In this document: one piece after another, positions 8,492-17,028 of the stretch
How the letters are laid out: the number at the start of each line of letters is the position of its first letter
Numbering within the stretch: position 1 is the first letter of the stretch
Assembly (NCBI GenBank): GCA_021810905.1
Contig: JAJZQH010000013.1
Coordinates: forward strand, 60,662 to 124,661
Source: a bacterium
GTDB taxonomy: Bacteria > UBA10199 > 2-02-FULL-44-16 > JAAZCA01
Direction: 5' to 3'
Length of the DNA: 64,000 nucleotides
Made by a program: the position numbers and the translations under genes
Notes under the pieces: model-generated
What the model was told of the DNA's origin: nothing
The model's database searches: none
Seen by the model: only the letters and a program-made list of their open reading frames with translations

Positions 8492-9244
8492 ATGTCGCGC
8501 AAATTTCTCGCAATCATTGTGTTCCTGCTCGTGCTGACGCCGCTTGCGGCGTTGGCGGCCTTTCCTTCGCCCACGGGTTTTGTGAACGACTTTGCGGGCG
8601 TCATCTCGCCATCGACGCGCGAACATCTTGAGTCGATGCTCACGTCATTCGAGCGCAGCACCGGCGACGAGATCGCCGTCGTGACCCTCCCTTCGCTGGA
8701 GGGAGACACGGTTGAGAACGTTGCAGTGCAGCTCTATCAGCAATGGGGCATCGGCAAGAAGGGAAAGGACAACGGCGCGCTCTTCCTCGTGGCGCCGTCC
8801 GACCGGAAGGCGCGCATCGAGGTCGGCTACGGCCTCGAGGGCGTGATCAACGACGCCCTCGCCGGAAGGCTCCTCGACGACTACGTGATCCCCCGCTTCA
8901 AGGCCGGAGAGATGGACGGGGGGATCGCCGCGGGCGCGCTCGCCATCGTCAAGACCATCGCGACAAAAGAGGGAATCGAGTTTGACGCCGACGCGGCTTT
9001 TGGACGGGGCGCAACAAAGCTCTCGATTGAGATAACGAATCGCTCCGAAAACACTGTCCTGTCGATCATCGGAAAAATATTTCTCTTTCTGATCATGGCC
9101 TATCTCTTTATCCGACATCCGTGGCTCCTGCTCCTTTTCCTGGGCAGCATGGGACGCGGCGGCGGATCGGGCGGGTTCGGGGGCGGATTCGGCGGTTTCG
9201 GCGGCGGGCTCTCCGGAGGCGGAGGCGCTAGCCGGGGGTGGTGA
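8492..9244 (+). CDS. TPM-domain protein (YgcG family), secreted and membrane-tethered
   Basis: 250 aa. Signal peptide (about 1-22, ending ALAA), then a TPM domain starting FVNDFAGVIS with VVTLPSLEG, NGALFLVAPSDRKARIEVGYGLEG and LLDDYVIPRFKAGEMDGG. A transmembrane helix follows at about 190-215, and the C-terminus is a Gly-rich tail. Such proteins often occur next to LemA, as here with one gene between; their function is poorly defined and may concern envelope maintenance. AGGGG lies 8 nt before the ATG. Confidence 0.85.
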   Translation: MSRKFLAIIVFLLVLTPLAALAAFPSPTGFVNDFAGVISPSTREHLESMLTSFERSTGDEIAVVTLPSLEGDTVENVAVQLYQQWGIGKKGKDNGALFLVAPSDRKARIEVGYGLEGVINDALAGRLLDDYVIPRFKAGEMDGGIAAGALAIVKTIATKEGIEFDADAAFGRGATKLSIEITNRSENTVLSIIGKIFLFLIMAYLFIRHPWLLLLFLGSMGRGGGSGGFGGGFGGFGGGLSGGGGASRGW

Positions 9245-9250
9245 TAAAAA

Positions 9251-9412
9251 CTGTCGTTCGTATTTCGTCGTTAGTCGTTCGTGAATCTATAATCCGTTCA
9301 ATCTAAAAAATGTGGTATTAAGAAGGATTCACAATCAGACGAACGACGAACGACGAACGACGAACGACGAACGACGAACGACGAACGACGAACGACGAAC
9401 GACGAACGACGG
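9251..9412. repeat. Opposed 7-bp arrays (GTCGTTC / GAACGAC)
   Basis: The left arm (9251-9286) has diverged GTCGTTCGT units. The right arm (9339-9412) is about ten near-perfect copies of the 7-bp unit GAACGAC. Together they can form a long hairpin. The right array abuts the start of the nucleotidyltransferase gene. It is open in frame with it, encoding repeats of TNDERRT, but is probably untranslated leader. Confidence 0.9.
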
Positions 9413-9419
9413 GGGTTCT

Positions 9420-10127
9420 ATGAGTCCACACGACTTTGCACGTGAACTGGAACGCATCTACGGCGACGATCTCAAGTCGGTAGTGCTCTACGGTTCAGCC
9501 GCAGGCGGCGATTTCTCCAAGAGGTTCTCGGACTTCAACGTCTTCTGCGTGCTCTCCGACGTCTCACCCGGCATGCTCGCGCGTTCAAACCGCATCGTGA
9601 GGAAGTGGATGAAGAAGGGCAATCCGCCTCCGCATTTCTTCGGGTCCGATCACATCGAGCGTTCGCTTGACGTCTTCCCGATGGAGTTCATGGATATGCT
9701 GGATCGCCATGAAACCCTCCTCGGCAGCGATCCGCTCAAAGGAATCGCGGTGGACGCAAAAAATCTCAGGCACCAGTGCGAGAGCGAACTCAAAGGCAAG
9801 ATCATCCATCTGCGCACGTTCTATGCCGCGAACTGCAACAAACCCAAAAGCCTCTCGCACATGATGGTGGAATCGTTTCCAACGTTTCTCGCCGCGATGC
9901 GCGCGATACTGCGCATACTGCAGGAGACGCCCCCGCGCGACGCGAGGGCAGTGGCCGAACTCATAGGAACGAGGGTCGGTCTGAATCCGACGGTATTTTT
10001 CGACATCATCGATATACGCCGCGGCACGGGACTGTTGCCGCGCAAGGACGACGCGCTGACGGCGTTCGAGCAGTACTTGACAGAGCTCGACGCGCTCACT
10101 AGTTACGTGGACAAGATGACCATGTGA
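9420..10127 (+). CDS. Nucleotidyltransferase-fold protein, substrate unknown
   Basis: 235 aa. The N-terminal polymerase-beta-type fold shows VVLYGSAAGGDFSKRFSDFN, the GS..SDxN pattern of the family. The second acidic residue of the usual DxD is Asn. The rest is helical and charged, ending LTELDALTSYVDKM. ATG 9420 is chosen because the frame upstream is the 7-bp array; GGGGG lies 5 nt before it. It sits between TPM and LemA genes, so it may act with that pair. A 31-bp segment that includes the stop codon is tandemly duplicated just downstream. Confidence 0.65.
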   Translation: MSPHDFARELERIYGDDLKSVVLYGSAAGGDFSKRFSDFNVFCVLSDVSPGMLARSNRIVRKWMKKGNPPPHFFGSDHIERSLDVFPMEFMDMLDRHETLLGSDPLKGIAVDAKNLRHQCESELKGKIIHLRTFYAANCNKPKSLSHMMVESFPTFLAAMRAILRILQETPPRDARAVAELIGTRVGLNPTVFFDIIDIRRGTGLLPRKDDALTAFEQYLTELDALTSYVDKMTM

Positions 10128-10289
10128 ATATTCAAGTGGTACGTTGGTGACCATGTGAATATTCAAGTGGTACGTTGGTACTTTAGTACGTTGGTACATA
10201 ATATGGTATGATTCAAATCTATAATTTTACGTACTAACGTACTAACGTACTAACGTACTAACGTACCAACGTACTAACGTACTAACGTG
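10118..10289. repeat. 31-bp tandem duplication and opposed GTACGTTG/CAACGTAC arrays
   Basis: A perfect 31-bp duplication (10118-10148 and 10149-10179) starts GACCATGTGAATATTCAAG and contains the nucleotidyltransferase stop codon. The left arm of 8-bp units (GTACGTTG) follows to about 10198. The right array at 10229-10289 has about seven units of GTACTAAC or GTACCAAC. The last unit merges with the lemA ribosome binding site GTGGAGG. Confidence 0.9.
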
Positions 10290-10297
10290 GAGGCATC

Positions 10298-10927
10298 ATG
10301 AAAAAGGCATGGATCGTCATCGCAGTGATCGCTTTTATTCTGATCGTGAGCGGAGCCAGCTGCGTGGGCCGCTACAACGAACTCGTGACGCTCAACGAGT
10401 CCGTGAGCACCGCGTGGGCGCAGGTTGAAAACGTGCTGCAGCGCAGAAACGACCTGATACCGAACCTCGTCAACACGGTGAAGGGCTATGCAGCGCAGGA
10501 ACAGAAGGTCTTCATCGACGTCACCGAGGCGCGCGCCAAGGTGGGACAGGCGCAAACGGTCCCGCAGAAGGTAGATGCGAACAACCAGCTGACCGCGGCA
10601 CTCGGCAGACTCCTGCTCGTCGTCGAGCGCTATCCTGACCTCAAGTCCAATCAGAACTTCCTGGCCCTTCAGGACGAACTCGCGGGCACGGAAAACCGCA
10701 TCGCGGTGGAGCGCATGAGATATAATGAAACGGTAAAGGCGTACAACGTCTTCGTCCGCCGCTTCCCGAACAACGTCTTAGCGTCGCTCTTCGGTTATGC
10801 GCGCGAGAACATCTACTTCAAAGCAGAGGAAGGCGCAAAGACGCCGCCAAAAGTCGACTTCGGCATGCAGCCTCAAGGGCTCAAGCCCGAGGCAGCGCCG
10901 CAGCCTGCCCCTGCACCGGCGCAATAG
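10298..10927 (+). CDS. lemA: LemA family protein
   Basis: 209 aa. N-terminal transmembrane helix (about 4-22) followed by the LemA coiled-coil domain: YNELVTLNESVSTAWAQVEN, RRNDLIPNLVNTVKGYAAQE, NFLALQDELAGTENRIAVER, YNETVKAYNVFVRRFPNN. The C-terminal 40 residues are Pro/Ala/Gln-rich. The family is widespread, with no firmly established biochemical role. Neighbouring TPM proteins are the usual partner, at 8492-9244 here. The ribosome binding site GTGGAGG forms the edge of the preceding repeat array. Confidence 0.92.
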   Translation: MKKAWIVIAVIAFILIVSGASCVGRYNELVTLNESVSTAWAQVENVLQRRNDLIPNLVNTVKGYAAQEQKVFIDVTEARAKVGQAQTVPQKVDANNQLTAALGRLLLVVERYPDLKSNQNFLALQDELAGTENRIAVERMRYNETVKAYNVFVRRFPNNVLASLFGYARENIYFKAEEGAKTPPKVDFGMQPQGLKPEAAPQPAPAPAQ

Positions 10928-10953
10928 AAGTGTCATTTTGAGGTAACCATCGG

Positions 10954-12930
10954 ATGTTTCCATACTTGATGGGCACGCTGATATCCGTCGCCGTGCTGGC
11001 CTTCATGGTCAGCGCGGCGTTTCGGTTTCTGATCCTGCTGCGGGCAAAGGGCGACGCAGGCGTTCGCTTCGATCGTCCCTTTGCGCGCGCGTACGGCGTC
11101 ATCATAAACGCGTTCGGACAGAAGAGATTTCTGGTGCGGGACTGGAAGTGGGGACTCATGCACTTCTTCGTCTTCTGGGGATTCATCGCCGTAGCCATCC
11201 GCTCCATCACGCTCTTCGGCCAGGGGATCTCGCCCGGGTTTCATCTCCCGTTCATGGACGGAGCAGTTGGACACATCTACGTCTTCGTGAAGGATCTCTT
11301 TGAAGTGCTCGTGCTCGTCGCCGTCACCGCACTGCTCTATCGCCGCATCGTGATCAGGCCTTCAAAGCTCACGCCCTCGATCGAGGCGATCGTCATCCTC
11401 GCCGCAATCGCGGCGATCATGTTCACGGACTTCACCATGGAAGGCGCCTCGATTGCAGCGAACTGGTCGCCTTCGGCCGTGCTCTCGCCCGTGGGCATAT
11501 GGTTTGCTGGAATCTTCACCGCGGCACAAGCGGGGCCCGCGGCGCTGCACAACTGGTACATTGCGAGCTACTTCACCCACACCATCGTAATCCTGCTCTT
11601 TCTCAACTGGCTCCCGTACTGCAAACACTTCCATATCATCACCGCCATACCGAATGTATTCCTGCGCAGGATGGAGAGCTATGGAGCACTCACGCCGCTC
11701 AACCTGGAAGACGAGCTTGCCACGAGCTTCGGCGTGGAGAAGGTGGATGAATTCAGCTGGAAGCAGGTGATGGACCTCTACAGCTGCACAGAGTGCGGGC
11801 GATGTTCGGAGCAGTGCCCTGCCACGGCCACGGGCAAGAAGCTCGATCCCAAAAAGTTCAACAACGCCATGCGCGATCACCTCTACCGCAACGGCATCTC
11901 GATAGCGTTGGGCAAGGGAACCTCGCTCAAAGCCATGGTGCCGGAGGTCGTGGATCCGCAGGTGTTGTGGGACTGCACCACGTGCCGCGCGTGCGAAGAG
12001 GCATGCCCCGTATTCATCGAATACGTGGACAAGATCGTGGACATGCGCCGCAGCCTCGTGCTCATGAAGGGCGCATTCGCGCCCGAGGCGCAGCAGGCGA
12101 TGCGCAACATGGAGATCAATTCGAATCCGTGGGGGCTCTCCTATGCCGAGCGCGCTAACTGGGCAGCCGGCCTCGGCGTAAAGACGCTCGCTGAAGATGC
12201 ATCCGCGGAACATCTCTACTTCGTGGGCTGCGCCGGTTCCTTCGACGAGCGCGCAAAGAAGGTGAGCCGCGCGCTGGTCACATGCCTGCAGAAGGCAGGC
12301 GTATCGTTCGGCATCCTGGGCGTCGAAGAGAAGTGCACGGGCGACTCCGCGCGCCGCATCGGCAACGAATACCTCTTTCAGCAGCTGGCAAAGGAAAACG
12401 TCGCCACGTTCAAGCGCTACAATGTTAAGAAGATCATCACGTCCTGTCCGCACTGCTTCAACACGCTCAAGAACGAATACCCGCAGTTCGGCGGACATTA
12501 TGACGTCATCCACCACACGGAGCTGCTTCAGAATCTCATCACTGCTGGAAAACTCGCGCCCGCAAAATCGATGCACGGACGCACACTCACGTATCACGAC
12601 TCGTGCTACCTCGGGAGATACAACAATATCTACGACGCGCCTCGCGAGGTGCTGCGATCGGTGCCAGGCACGCACATCGAAGAGATGCAGCTCTCGCGCG
12701 ACCTCGGCAGATGCTGCGGCGCAGGCGGCGGCAGGATGTGGATGGAAGAGAAGGAAGGAACTCGCATTAACCGCGCGCGCCTCGCCGACGTGCAGGAGAC
12801 CACCTCTGCAACGCTCGTCGCCACCGCCTGCCCCTTCTGCCTCACGCAGATTGAAGACGCGGTGAAGGACGCGGCTGCGGCGGATATCGAAACAAAGGAC
12901 ATCGCGGAGCTGATCGCTGAAAGCCTCTAA
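10954..12930 (+). CDS. EtfAB:quinone oxidoreductase-like membrane Fe-S protein (NarI-HdrD fusion)
   Basis: 658 aa. The N-terminal part (1-240) has about six membrane helices like NarI/DsrM, with His residues that could bind heme. Two [4Fe-4S] motifs follow, CTECGRCSEQCPA (about 278) and CTTCRACEEACPV (about 341). Two HdrD-type Cys-rich halves complete it (TSCPHCFNTLKNEYP near 498, GRCCGAGGGRMWMEE near 587). Proteins of this build take electrons from EtfAB to menaquinone in anaerobes that oxidise fatty or aromatic acids. EtfAB is encoded 9 kb away (21697-23441). GAGGTAA precedes the ATG. Confidence 0.85.
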   Translation: MFPYLMGTLISVAVLAFMVSAAFRFLILLRAKGDAGVRFDRPFARAYGVIINAFGQKRFLVRDWKWGLMHFFVFWGFIAVAIRSITLFGQGISPGFHLPFMDGAVGHIYVFVKDLFEVLVLVAVTALLYRRIVIRPSKLTPSIEAIVILAAIAAIMFTDFTMEGASIAANWSPSAVLSPVGIWFAGIFTAAQAGPAALHNWYIASYFTHTIVILLFLNWLPYCKHFHIITAIPNVFLRRMESYGALTPLNLEDELATSFGVEKVDEFSWKQVMDLYSCTECGRCSEQCPATATGKKLDPKKFNNAMRDHLYRNGISIALGKGTSLKAMVPEVVDPQVLWDCTTCRACEEACPVFIEYVDKIVDMRRSLVLMKGAFAPEAQQAMRNMEINSNPWGLSYAERANWAAGLGVKTLAEDASAEHLYFVGCAGSFDERAKKVSRALVTCLQKAGVSFGILGVEEKCTGDSARRIGNEYLFQQLAKENVATFKRYNVKKIITSCPHCFNTLKNEYPQFGGHYDVIHHTELLQNLITAGKLAPAKSMHGRTLTYHDSCYLGRYNNIYDAPREVLRSVPGTHIEEMQLSRDLGRCCGAGGGRMWMEEKEGTRINRARLADVQETTSATLVATACPFCLTQIEDAVKDAAAADIETKDIAELIAESL

Positions 12931-12949
12931 CAGGTTGTTGAAAAAGTCG

Positions 12950-12975
12950 AACGCCCGCAATCTCTTGCGGGCGTT
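12950..12975. terminator. Bidirectional hairpin terminator
   Basis: Stem AACGCCCGCAA/TTGCGGGCGTT with a 4-nt loop, between convergent genes. On the minus strand it is followed by CGACTTTTTC, so it is best suited to end the 13004-13657 gene, and it can also stop the oxidoreductase transcript. Confidence 0.8.
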
Positions 12976-13003
12976 TGATGTCAACCATATACGTTGCAAC
13001 AGA

Positions 13004-13657
13004 TCATTCTGTATAGCTGATTTTGATTGAATTCAGCACGAAGTCCGAACCTACTATTCCCGCAATTCCTTTCTCCGAGTTGAAGTCAATCACGAAATAA
13101 GCTGGACCGTTGTCGGAGATTGATAGAATCTGGGTCGGATGCAATATGATATCGAATGAACCGAACTGATCGATGGGCTTCTGAGTGAATAACCACGACG
13201 TCCCGGTCTGCCATAGAGAAAAATTCACGCTGTATCCAAGAGTATCAGAATCACCGCCACTTCTTATATTTCCATGAACTTCTACAGTCATAATCCTACT
13301 ACCGGCAGAGAGCCTGAGCGGACAGAAAAACGACAAATTCTCCGGATGAAAATACTGCAGTTCATTTTGAATCCCCGCAACTTCAATTCTCTCAGCACCC
13401 ACCATCAGCATTCCAAGAGTCTGCCCATTTTGGTCGGCGATCACTCTAGGCCCCCCCTTAACACAATCAATCCCGGCCCAGAGAATTTTTGTTTTTAAGT
13501 TACCTGCAGGGATCGCGAGGTCGCCAACCTCCTTAGCTATGGGAATTTTTGAAGGAGCTACTTGTATTTTTGAGGGAACCACCTGTGCCCTGACCGCCGA
13601 AGCCCAACCTGCCACGAATAATACCGCCAACAGCGCCACCATTCTTTTTAAAGTCAT
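13004..13657 (-). CDS. Secreted protein of unknown function
   Basis: 217 aa with a clear signal peptide (MTLKRMVALLAVLFVAGWAS, cleaved near AVRAQ). A short imperfect repeat (VVPSKIQVAPSKIPIAK) follows. The mature part is beta-rich, with two Cys and phrases such as PAYFVIDFNSEKGIAG. Probably periplasmic or exported. AGGAGGAT lies just upstream. A sigma-54-like promoter is at 13699-13714. I do not recognise a family. Confidence 0.7.
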   Translation of the reverse strand: MTLKRMVALLAVLFVAGWASAVRAQVVPSKIQVAPSKIPIAKEVGDLAIPAGNLKTKILWAGIDCVKGGPRVIADQNGQTLGMLMVGAERIEVAGIQNELQYFHPENLSFFCPLRLSAGSRIMTVEVHGNIRSGGDSDTLGYSVNFSLWQTGTSWLFTQKPIDQFGSFDIILHPTQILSISDNGPAYFVIDFNSEKGIAGIVGSDFVLNSIKISYTE

Positions 13658-13698
13658 ATCATCCTCCTGTGTGAAGCTTTAGACGATAACACTTTATA

Positions 13699-13714
13699 AG
13701 CAGGATTCATGCCA
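13699..13714 (-). promoter_or_regulatory. Possible sigma-54 promoter
   Basis: On the minus strand it reads TGGCAT, 5 nt, CTGCT. The invariant GG and GC dinucleotides are at the right spacing and two positions deviate from TGGCAC-N5-TTGCW. It lies about 30-40 nt upstream of the 13657 start codon. Confidence 0.4.
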
Positions 13715-13935
13715 TAGTACTTTCATCGCTATCTCTCTAAAATCCCTGGTGAAGGCATAACGTGGAGATTTATCAGGATGATAATTTCTGAACAAGGCCG
13801 TCATTTATTTGACAATAATAAGAAGCTGTTGATTTTTTCTCGATATATTTTGGGTATAAAAAACCTGGAGATGTCGTATCTATGCATATCAGCAGTTGAT
13901 TGGATGATCCGTCAGGAAATCGATGGAGGTGAAAG

Positions 13936-14625
13936 ATGCTCAAGCGCTCCGTTAGGTGCCAGGCGCGATTTCCGACTTCTCGCACAATGCGGCGGCAGAA
14001 AACTATCGTGCCTGGCACCGCGATGCCGCGATGGCACCGCGATGACACGTGCCTGGCACCTCGGTGGCGGTGGCGCCTGCCTGGCACCTCGGTGGCGCCT
14101 AGGAGGATGGGAGAACTAGCCCTCCCGACGGCGCCGGATCTCGTCCGCAATCTTCGTCATCCAGATCCAGCCACACGCCTGGGCGCAGCCATCGGCCTTG
14201 GAGGAATCGGCCCTGAGGCTGCCCCCCTGGCCCTTCCGGAGCTCCGCATCGCGCTCATGGATCCAGAGAAAGGTGTTCGTCTTCGGGCAGCTGTAGCCCA
14301 TGGCGAGATGGGCTCTGCGGCCGCTCCGAATATTCCAGTACTCATCAATGCTCTCAACGATCCAGCGTTTGAGGTATGCAGTGCAGCGGCCTTTGCCCTT
14401 GCACTCATCGGCGTCCCGGCCATCCCTGCGCTCATCGATACCCTCAAGCACGGATCGGCTAAAGCCCGCTTTGCCGCGGCCCTGGCCCTTGGCAACTTCG
14501 GCCCTTCGGCCGCTTCCCAGACCCTGCCCGCGCTCCAAGCGGCTCGCAACGATCGATCGGCGGATGTGAGAGCAGCCGTGGCTGACGCCCTGGACAACAT
14601 CAGGCTCTCGTCTCAGCGCCCCTGA
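13936..14625 (+). CDS. HEAT-repeat protein with repeat-derived N-terminus
   Basis: 229 aa. Residues from about 65 on form four to five PBS-lyase/HEAT-type helical repeats (DLVRNLRHPDPATRLGAAIG; LRIALMDPEKGVRLRAAVAH; LINALNDPAFEVCSAAAFAL; LIDTLKHGSAKARFAAALAL), a protein-binding scaffold. ATG 13936 has GGAGGTG at good spacing. The 14107 ATG has AGGAGG directly abutting it, too close to work well. Translation from 13936 therefore includes about 50 residues (Arg/Trp-rich) encoded by GGTGCCAGG-type repeats. No partner is evident. Confidence 0.65.
   Translation: MLKRSVRCQARFPTSRTMRRQKTIVPGTAMPRWHRDDTCLAPRWRWRLPGTSVAPRRMGELALPTAPDLVRNLRHPDPATRLGAAIGLGGIGPEAAPLALPELRIALMDPEKGVRLRAAVAHGEMGSAAAPNIPVLINALNDPAFEVCSAAAFALALIGVPAIPALIDTLKHGSAKARFAAALALGNFGPSAASQTLPALQAARNDRSADVRAAVADALDNIRLSSQRP
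13955..14088. repeat. GGTGCCAGG / CCTGGCACC repeats inside a CDS
   Basis: GGTGCCAGG at 13955 is followed by three inverse copies of CCTGGCACC at 14011, 14052 and 14079, with further GATGGCACC and GGTGGCGCC relatives between. They lie in the first third of the HEAT-repeat gene and encode TAMPRW/CLAPRWRW-like peptide. Confidence 0.8.
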
Positions 14626-14667
14626 GCGCAACAGATCAACGCAAGCAGCTCAGCCGAGAAACAGAGA

Positions 14668-15822
14668 TTACCCCAGATGCATCCGGAATCGCTTGAACGC
14701 GGTGGTCACCGAGACCACCGCGATCAGGAATAGCGCGCCGGTATGCGTGGCGAGCACCGAGGGGTCCCCGCCCTTGAGCATGATGTTGCGCAGGAGGATG
14801 CTGAAATACATGAGCGGGTTGAACGCAGCCACGATCTTGAGCAGCACCGGCAGGTTGTCTATCGGGAACATGACGCCCGAGAGCAGGATCGCGGGCATGA
14901 GGAAGATAAAGCCTCCCATCATCGCCTGCTGTTGATTCCTGGCGATGATAGATATCATCGTGCCTATACTCACCGTGGTCACCACGAAGAAGATCGTCGC
15001 GAGCGCCAGCCACAGATACGAGCCGCGCATCGGCACGTCAAATCCCGCAACCGCCACGAAGAATACGAGAGGGAGATTAGTGCAGCCGATGAGGATATAC
15101 GGAATCGTCTTGCCGAGCAGGACCTCCGTCACTGAAACCGGCGCGGCGATGAGCGTCTCAAACGTACCGATCTCCTTCTCCTTGGCGATGGACATGCTGG
15201 TGAGCATGATCGTGATGATGCTCACGAGCATGACCAGCACTCCGGGCACGAGGTTGTACGACGTGATGAGCTCCGGATTGTAGAGGATGCGCGTCGCGAA
15301 TTCGATCGGCATCCTCCTCGTGCTCGATGGCTTCGTCTGCGCCGTCACCGCAAAGTCGTACGTCTCCGGCTTCCCTCCGCGATCGCCCACGGCCCTGCTC
15401 ACTATATTTGAAAGATACGCCTCGATTCCTCTTGCGCGAACGAGGTCCGAGCCGTCTATCACCGCCTCGAGCTCGCCCTGCCCGCGCTCGAACGCGCGCG
15501 TAAGCCCGCCCCACGGCGCGTAGAGTTCGGCATCGACCCGCCCGCTCTTGAACTTCTCGATCGTCTCCCCCGCCAGGGCTTCTTCCTCCGGGATGGCCTG
15601 AAACCAGCCGCTCCCGAGGGCATCGCGCTCGATGTCGCGAAAGAGCGGGTCGTTGATCATCGGCCTGGCATAGAGCTGGATGTTCTTGATGTCGGTGTTG
15701 AGCGCGAGGCCGAAGACCGACATCTGCACGACGGGCATGAGAAAGAGTAAGAGCTTCATGCGCGGGTCGCGCAGCGCCTGGACCAGCTCCTTTTTTACGA
15801 ATGCGCGCAGCAGCTCAAACAT
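14668..15822 (-). CDS. ABC-2 type permease, exporter subunit
   Basis: 384 aa of the YbhR/YbhS (ABC-2) family. N-terminal membrane helix preceded by KKELVQALRDPRMKLLLFLMP, a large periplasmic loop (about 45-175), then five helices with YNLVPGVLVMLVSIITIMLTS and EKEIGTFETLIAAPVSVTEVLLGK. CAGGAGTGA precedes the ATG. It is the last gene of a six-gene exporter operon and pairs with the permease at 15895-17028. Confidence 0.9.
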   Translation of the reverse strand: MFELLRAFVKKELVQALRDPRMKLLLFLMPVVQMSVFGLALNTDIKNIQLYARPMINDPLFRDIERDALGSGWFQAIPEEEALAGETIEKFKSGRVDAELYAPWGGLTRAFERGQGELEAVIDGSDLVRARGIEAYLSNIVSRAVGDRGGKPETYDFAVTAQTKPSSTRRMPIEFATRILYNPELITSYNLVPGVLVMLVSIITIMLTSMSIAKEKEIGTFETLIAAPVSVTEVLLGKTIPYILIGCTNLPLVFFVAVAGFDVPMRGSYLWLALATIFFVVTTVSIGTMISIIARNQQQAMMGGFIFLMPAILLSGVMFPIDNLPVLLKIVAAFNPLMYFSILLRNIMLKGGDPSVLATHTGALFLIAVVSVTTAFKRFRMHLG

Positions 15823-15832
15823 CGTTCACTCC

Positions 15833-15894
15833 TGAATCAGAATACAGAATTCAGAATATAGAATATAGACTTCTGAATTCTGACTTCTGACTTT
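15833..15894. repeat. Opposed short-unit arrays, CAGAATTCAGAA family
   Basis: The left arm, with units such as CAGAATACAGAATTCAGAAT, faces an inverted arm, CTTCTGAATTCTGACTTCTG. It fills the gap between the two permeases and begins right at the stop codon of the upstream one. Confidence 0.85.
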
Positions 15895-17028
15895 TCATTC
15901 CAGCGTTCCCTTGAACCGCTTCGTAGCTGCAACGAAGAAGAAGCCTCCCAGTATCAACAGCGCGACAAACGGCCCGATCAGGTCATGAAACGAGGCCTCC
16001 TTGAGATAGCACGCACGGCAGATCGTCATATACCAGCGCGCCGGCAGGATGCCGGTGAACATCTGCCAGAAGCGATCCATGTTCTGGATGGAGAATATAA
16101 ATCCTGAGAGCAAAATCGACGGCATGTAGCCCGTGATGATGCTCATCTGCAGCGCAAGCTGCTGGTTCCTGGCAACTACGGATATGAAGAGCCCCATCGA
16201 AAGATAGGTGCCTATGAAGAGCAGGGTCGCAGCGAGATATGCGAGATGGCTCCCGCGGAACGGAACGCCGAAAATGAACCTCGCGGCAATATAGATGAGC
16301 AGCATCGCGCCGAGCCCCATCGCCACGTAGGGAAGGAGCTTGCCCACGATGATCTCGGCCGGCCGTGCGGGCGTGGAGAGCAACAACTCCATGGAGCCGG
16401 TCTCCCACTCGCGCGCAATTGTGAGCGAAGTTAGCAGGATGGAGAGTATGGCCAGTATCACGACCGAAAGTCCAGGCACGATGTACCACGAGCTCTTCTG
16501 CTCAGGATTGAAGAGAAAGCGCGGCGCAATCCTTACCAGACGCGCCTTCGTAACCGGAGATATCTCGGCGGCAAATTGTTCGTTGAGCGCTGCCTCGATC
16601 CCCCCCACGTATCCGGAGACGAGGTTGAGCGTGGTGTTGTCCGCGCCGTCGAGCAGCACCTGCGCAGTGGCGCCACGGCCGTTGTAGAGATCTTCCTCGA
16701 ACTTGTGCGGGATGATGAGAGATATTTTGACGCGCTCAGCGGCCAGCGGCTCGTCAGGTGAACGTACGAGCGGCTCTATTTCCTTGATCAGAAAATATTT
16801 CGAATCCGTGAACTTCTGGTAAACGATCCTCGACGTCTGGGTGATGTCGTCGTCGTAGACCGCCATATGCACGTCGTGGATATCGAAATCGATTGCATAG
16901 CCGAACATGACGGTCAGAAAGACGGGGATCACGATGGCGAAGACTATCGTGAAGGGATCGCGCACGATGTGCATGACCTCCTTCCTGGCGATCGCCCACG
17001 CACGCCTGAATCGAAACGAGCGCTTCAT
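15895..17028 (-). CDS. ABC-2 type permease, exporter subunit
   Basis: 377 aa, same architecture as its neighbour: N-terminal ARKEVMHIVRDPFTIVFAIV entering the first membrane helix, a periplasmic domain to about 175, and five C-terminal helices with WYIVPGLSVVILAILSILLT and EWETGSMELLLSTPARPAEI. The start overlaps the upstream ATPase stop as ATGA. The two permeases probably form a heterodimer in a YbhFSR-like exporter with the HlyD and TolC proteins at 18900-21037. Confidence 0.9.
   Translation of the reverse strand: MKRSFRFRRAWAIARKEVMHIVRDPFTIVFAIVIPVFLTVMFGYAIDFDIHDVHMAVYDDDITQTSRIVYQKFTDSKYFLIKEIEPLVRSPDEPLAAERVKISLIIPHKFEEDLYNGRGATAQVLLDGADNTTLNLVSGYVGGIEAALNEQFAAEISPVTKARLVRIAPRFLFNPEQKSSWYIVPGLSVVILAILSILLTSLTIAREWETGSMELLLSTPARPAEIIVGKLLPYVAMGLGAMLLIYIAARFIFGVPFRGSHLAYLAATLLFIGTYLSMGLFISVVARNQQLALQMSIITGYMPSILLSGFIFSIQNMDRFWQMFTGILPARWYMTICRACYLKEASFHDLIGPFVALLILGGFFFVAATKRFKGTLE

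Noticed and set aside
9339..10289. CRISPR-like arrays
   Set aside because: Units are 7-8 bp and contiguous, with no spacers, and no cas genes are in the window.
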